DNA from: Brachybacterium sp. EE-P12 | GTDB lineage: Bacteria > Actinomycetota > Actinomycetes > Actinomycetales > Dermabacteraceae | NCBI RefSeq assembly: GCF_003711805.1 | Contig: NZ_QXCP01000012.1 | Span: forward strand, 248,001-312,000 | Direction: 5' to 3' | Length of the DNA: 64,000 nucleotides | In this document: positions 60,131-64,000 of the stretch, piece by piece | Layout of the letters: each line of letters begins with the position of its first letter | Position numbering within the stretch: position 1 is the stretch's first letter | Notes under the pieces: model-generated | The model's database searches: none | Seen by the model: only the letters and a program-made list of their open reading frames with translations | Told to the model about the DNA's origin: nothing | Made by a program: the position numbers and the translations under genes

Positions 60131-60145
60131 TGAGAATCTTTCGCA
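60131..60145. promoter_or_regulatory. Zur-like box 2 upstream of the aztD-like gene
   Basis: TGAGAATCTTTCGCA matches the same consensus at about 10 of 15 positions, 45 bp upstream of box 1. It lies in an AT-rich spot that likely holds the promoter. Confidence 0.45.
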
Positions 60146-60218
60146 ATTGGAGAGCGGTGACCTGAGTCACGGCGGCCATGAGGGGCCGACAGCATGGAGC
60201 CGGGAGGCACCCCGCACG

Positions 60219-60255
60219 ACGACGCCCGCCCCGCGGGATGCGGGACGGGCGTCGT
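60219..60255 (-). terminator. Hairpin after gdhA
   Basis: 16-bp arms at 60219-60234 and 60240-60255 (ACGACGCCCG...) with one mismatch and a 5-base loop, 18 bp beyond the glutamate dehydrogenase stop. Confidence 0.65.
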
Positions 60256-60273
60256 GGCCGGAGCGGGCTCGGC

Positions 60274-62460
<2,187 letters not shown>

Positions 62461-63006
62461 TCAGTCCTCGCCGAGCGCCGCCTCGTAGGCGGCGAGGGTC
62501 TCGTCGTCGAAGAGCACCAGGCGCAGCTGCCACTTCCCGCCGAGCCGCGCGGCCGTCTCGCGCAGGCTCCCGATCGCGATCCTCGCGGCGCGGTCCAGGG
62601 GGAAGCGGTAGGCGCCGGTGGAGATCGAGGGGAAGGCGAGGCGGCGCAGGCCGTGCTCGTCGGCGACCTCGAGGCAGCGTCGGTAGCAGGAGGCGAGCTC
62701 GTCCTCGCGCCGGGCGCGGCCCGCCTCGTCGGCGTGGGCGGACCAGATGGGGCCGACGGTGTGGAGCACGTGGCCGACGGGCAGGTCGTGCCCGCCGGTG
62801 AGCTTCGCGTCCCCGGTCTCGCAGCCGCCGAGGGTGCGGCACTCGGCGAGCAGGCCGGGCCCGGCGGCGCGGTGGATCGCGCCGTCGACCCCGCCGCCGC
62901 CGAGCAGGGTGGAGTTCGCGGCGTTGACGATCGCATCGACCTCGCTCTCGCGGGTGATGTCCCCGCGGTGCAGGGTGATCAGCGGTGTCTCGGGCGCGGG
63001 GGTCAT
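62461..63006 (-). CDS. Macrodomain protein (O-acetyl-ADP-ribose deacetylase-like)
   Basis: A 181-residue single macrodomain of the MacroD/YmdB class, which binds ADP-ribose and removes it from proteins or deacetylates O-acetyl-ADP-ribose. Core motifs are VDAIVNAANSTLLGGGGVDGAIH (in part VNAANSTLLGGGGVDG), ECRTLGGCETGDAKLTGGHDLP (in part GGCETGDAKLTGG) and FPSISTGAYRFPLD, all intact. The ATG at 63006 is preferred over the longer frame that overlaps the next gene. Confidence 0.95.
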   Translation of the reverse strand: MTPAPETPLITLHRGDITRESEVDAIVNAANSTLLGGGGVDGAIHRAAGPGLLAECRTLGGCETGDAKLTGGHDLPVGHVLHTVGPIWSAHADEAGRARREDELASCYRRCLEVADEHGLRRLAFPSISTGAYRFPLDRAARIAIGSLRETAARLGGKWQLRLVLFDDETLAAYEAALGED

Positions 63007-63022
63007 GTCTGTCCTCCTCCGG

Positions 63023-64000
63023 TCAGGCGGCGGGCGGCTGCTCGGCGAGGGCGAACTCGCGCACCTGCACCCACTTCCCGCCCTCGTTCTCGGCGGTGAC
63101 GCGCAGCCGTGCGGCCAGGGTCTCGAGCGGGGCGTCGAGGGTGGCCTCGAGCAGCGGGGAGCCGTCGGTGCGGGCCACCTCTGTCCAGTCCTCGCCGTCG
63201 GGGGAGAGCTCGAGCACGCCGTGCTGGATCTGGTCGCCGGCGGTGTCGTCGCTGCGCGCCATCTGCACGCGCACGAAGGTGATCTCGTGGCTCTCCTCGA
63301 GGTCGATGCGTACCTCGTCGCCGGTCTCGGGAGCGCCGTCGGACCAGAAGTACGTCGAGAGGTCCCCGTCGACCATGAGCTCCGGGGAGTGGTCCTGATA
63401 GGTGCCGAGCGTCGTGCTCGCGGTGGCGGGCAGGCCGCGGAAGGGCAGCGACGGGTCCTCGGGCAGCTCGGCGCGCAGCACCTCCCAGGCGCGGGCGGCG
63501 AAGGTCTCGAAGAGCCCGGCGCCGACGACGGGGACGATCTGGTCCTCCTTGTACACGCCGTCCTCACGCTGGTCGGGCACGGTCGCACGGCCGGCGAGCG
63601 CGAACTGCTCGGCAGCGCGCGCCGCGGCCTCGGAGGCGGCCTCGTGCTCGCCCGCGCGGAGGGCGGTCATCATCTCGTGCTGGGCGAGCAGGCCCTCGGC
63701 CCACTGGGCGCCGGCGACGGTCCAGGGGAGCACGTCCTGGTAGAAGCCCTGGGAGGCCATGTCCGCGAGGGCGTCCTCGAGTCCGGCGATGCGCTCCAGG
63801 CGCTCGACCAGCGCGGTGCCCTCGGCGCCGCCGTCCTCGTCGGCCTCCCAGTAGTCCGCGAGGTCGGCCTCGAGGGCGGGGGCGAGCGGCGAGCCGTCGC
63901 GATAGGGCCAGTTCTGGTGCAGGTCCGTGAGAACGCGCAGGTCGGAGCGGATCTGCTCGTCCTCGCCGGAGAGCTCGTCGACGATCGCGCCCCAGGAGTC
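63023..64000 (-). CDS. 3' part of a secreted discoidin-domain glycosidase-like protein
   Basis: The reading frame is open from the window edge to the stop at 63023, giving the last 325 residues of a longer protein. The first part is helical (VLTDLHQNWPYRDGSPLAP, then ERLERIAGLEDALADMASQ). The last 140 residues form an F5/8 type C (discoidin) carbohydrate-binding domain: LMVDGDLSTYFWSDGAPETG, ITFVRVQMARSDD, GVLELSPDGEDWTEVAR and VTAENEGGKWVQVREF. This arrangement fits a GH84-type beta-N-acetylglucosaminidase or hyaluronidase, but the catalytic domain lies outside the window, so the activity is inference. Confidence 0.7.
   Translation of the reverse strand, partial: DSWGAIVDELSGEDEQIRSDLRVLTDLHQNWPYRDGSPLAPALEADLADYWEADEDGGAEGTALVERLERIAGLEDALADMASQGFYQDVLPWTVAGAQWAEGLLAQHEMMTALRAGEHEAASEAAARAAEQFALAGRATVPDQREDGVYKEDQIVPVVGAGLFETFAARAWEVLRAELPEDPSLPFRGLPATASTTLGTYQDHSPELMVDGDLSTYFWSDGAPETGDEVRIDLEESHEITFVRVQMARSDDTAGDQIQHGVLELSPDGEDWTEVARTDGSPLLEATLDAPLETLAARLRVTAENEGGKWVQVREFALAEQPPAA

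Overview
The window is 64 kb of very GC-rich DNA, gene-dense, with almost every third codon position G or C and Shine-Dalgarno sites of the AAGGAG type. Gene content points to a high-GC Gram-positive actinobacterium: a DUF222/HNH endonuclease, an actinobacterial PhoX with a Cys-rich Tat leader, a TIGR03086/mycothiol-type DinB protein, a DtxR-type iron box and a Zur-type box. My best guess is Brachybacterium or another Dermabacteraceae member; this is inference from gene style, not from a marker gene. There is no rRNA, tRNA, CRISPR array, prophage or insertion sequence that I can support.

Layout. 0.15-9.8 kb: glutamine amidotransferase, antibiotic kinase, HNH endonuclease, glutathione peroxidase, Tat-exported beta-lactamase-fold hydrolase, S9 peptidase and PhzF protein. 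9.9-14.8 kb: an MHS-type transporter divergent from two Na+/H+ antiporters in tandem (NhaD-like, NhaA). 14.8-20.7 kb: PhoX phosphatase, universal stress protein, amino-acid permease, LssY-domain membrane protein. 21-27.6 kb: drug-efflux MFS transporter, aldo/keto reductase and a 1188-residue exported protein of unknown function. 27.8-32 kb: a complete four-gene siderophore/iron ABC importer with a DtxR-type operator. 32-41.7 kb: anchored unknown protein, DGPF/YCII protein plus ECF42-like sigma factor, DoxX, EamA, methyltransferase, FUSC pair, NCS1 permease, isochorismatase-fold hydrolase. 41.8-45.2 kb: SDR, protealysin-like M4 protease with a zinc-ribbon partner, TerC. 45.5-52.6 kb: histidine utilisation (hutI, hutU, IclR regulator, FNT channel, hutG; no hutH here). 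52.6-64 kb: YdcF, TauE, two sugar/antibiotic kinases, AraC regulator, DinB-like protein, AztD-like zinc chaperone, NADP-type glutamate dehydrogenase, TetR regulator, macrodomain protein and the 3' end of a secreted discoidin-domain enzyme that runs off the window.

Physiological reading. Iron import (DtxR box) and periplasmic-type zinc handling (AztD, Zur-like boxes) are separately metal-regulated. Histidine is degraded by HutU, HutI and HutG to glutamate and formamide, with an IclR protein and a HutR-like operator next to it; glutamate dehydrogenase lies 8 kb away. NhaD/NhaA, TerC and efflux genes suggest a salt- and stress-exposed habitat.

The most unusual non-coding signal is a family of five 59-63 bp near-perfect palindromes sharing one core, in two subtypes. 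Each subtype pair brackets a small gene module (20969-22768 and 56945-58459), and the fifth copy sits alone. Other non-coding structure includes three minisatellites (23 bp x 5-6, 15 bp x 4 in frame, 8 bp x 9), several long hairpins between genes, and an upstream 22-codon ORF that overlaps the start of the giant exported protein.
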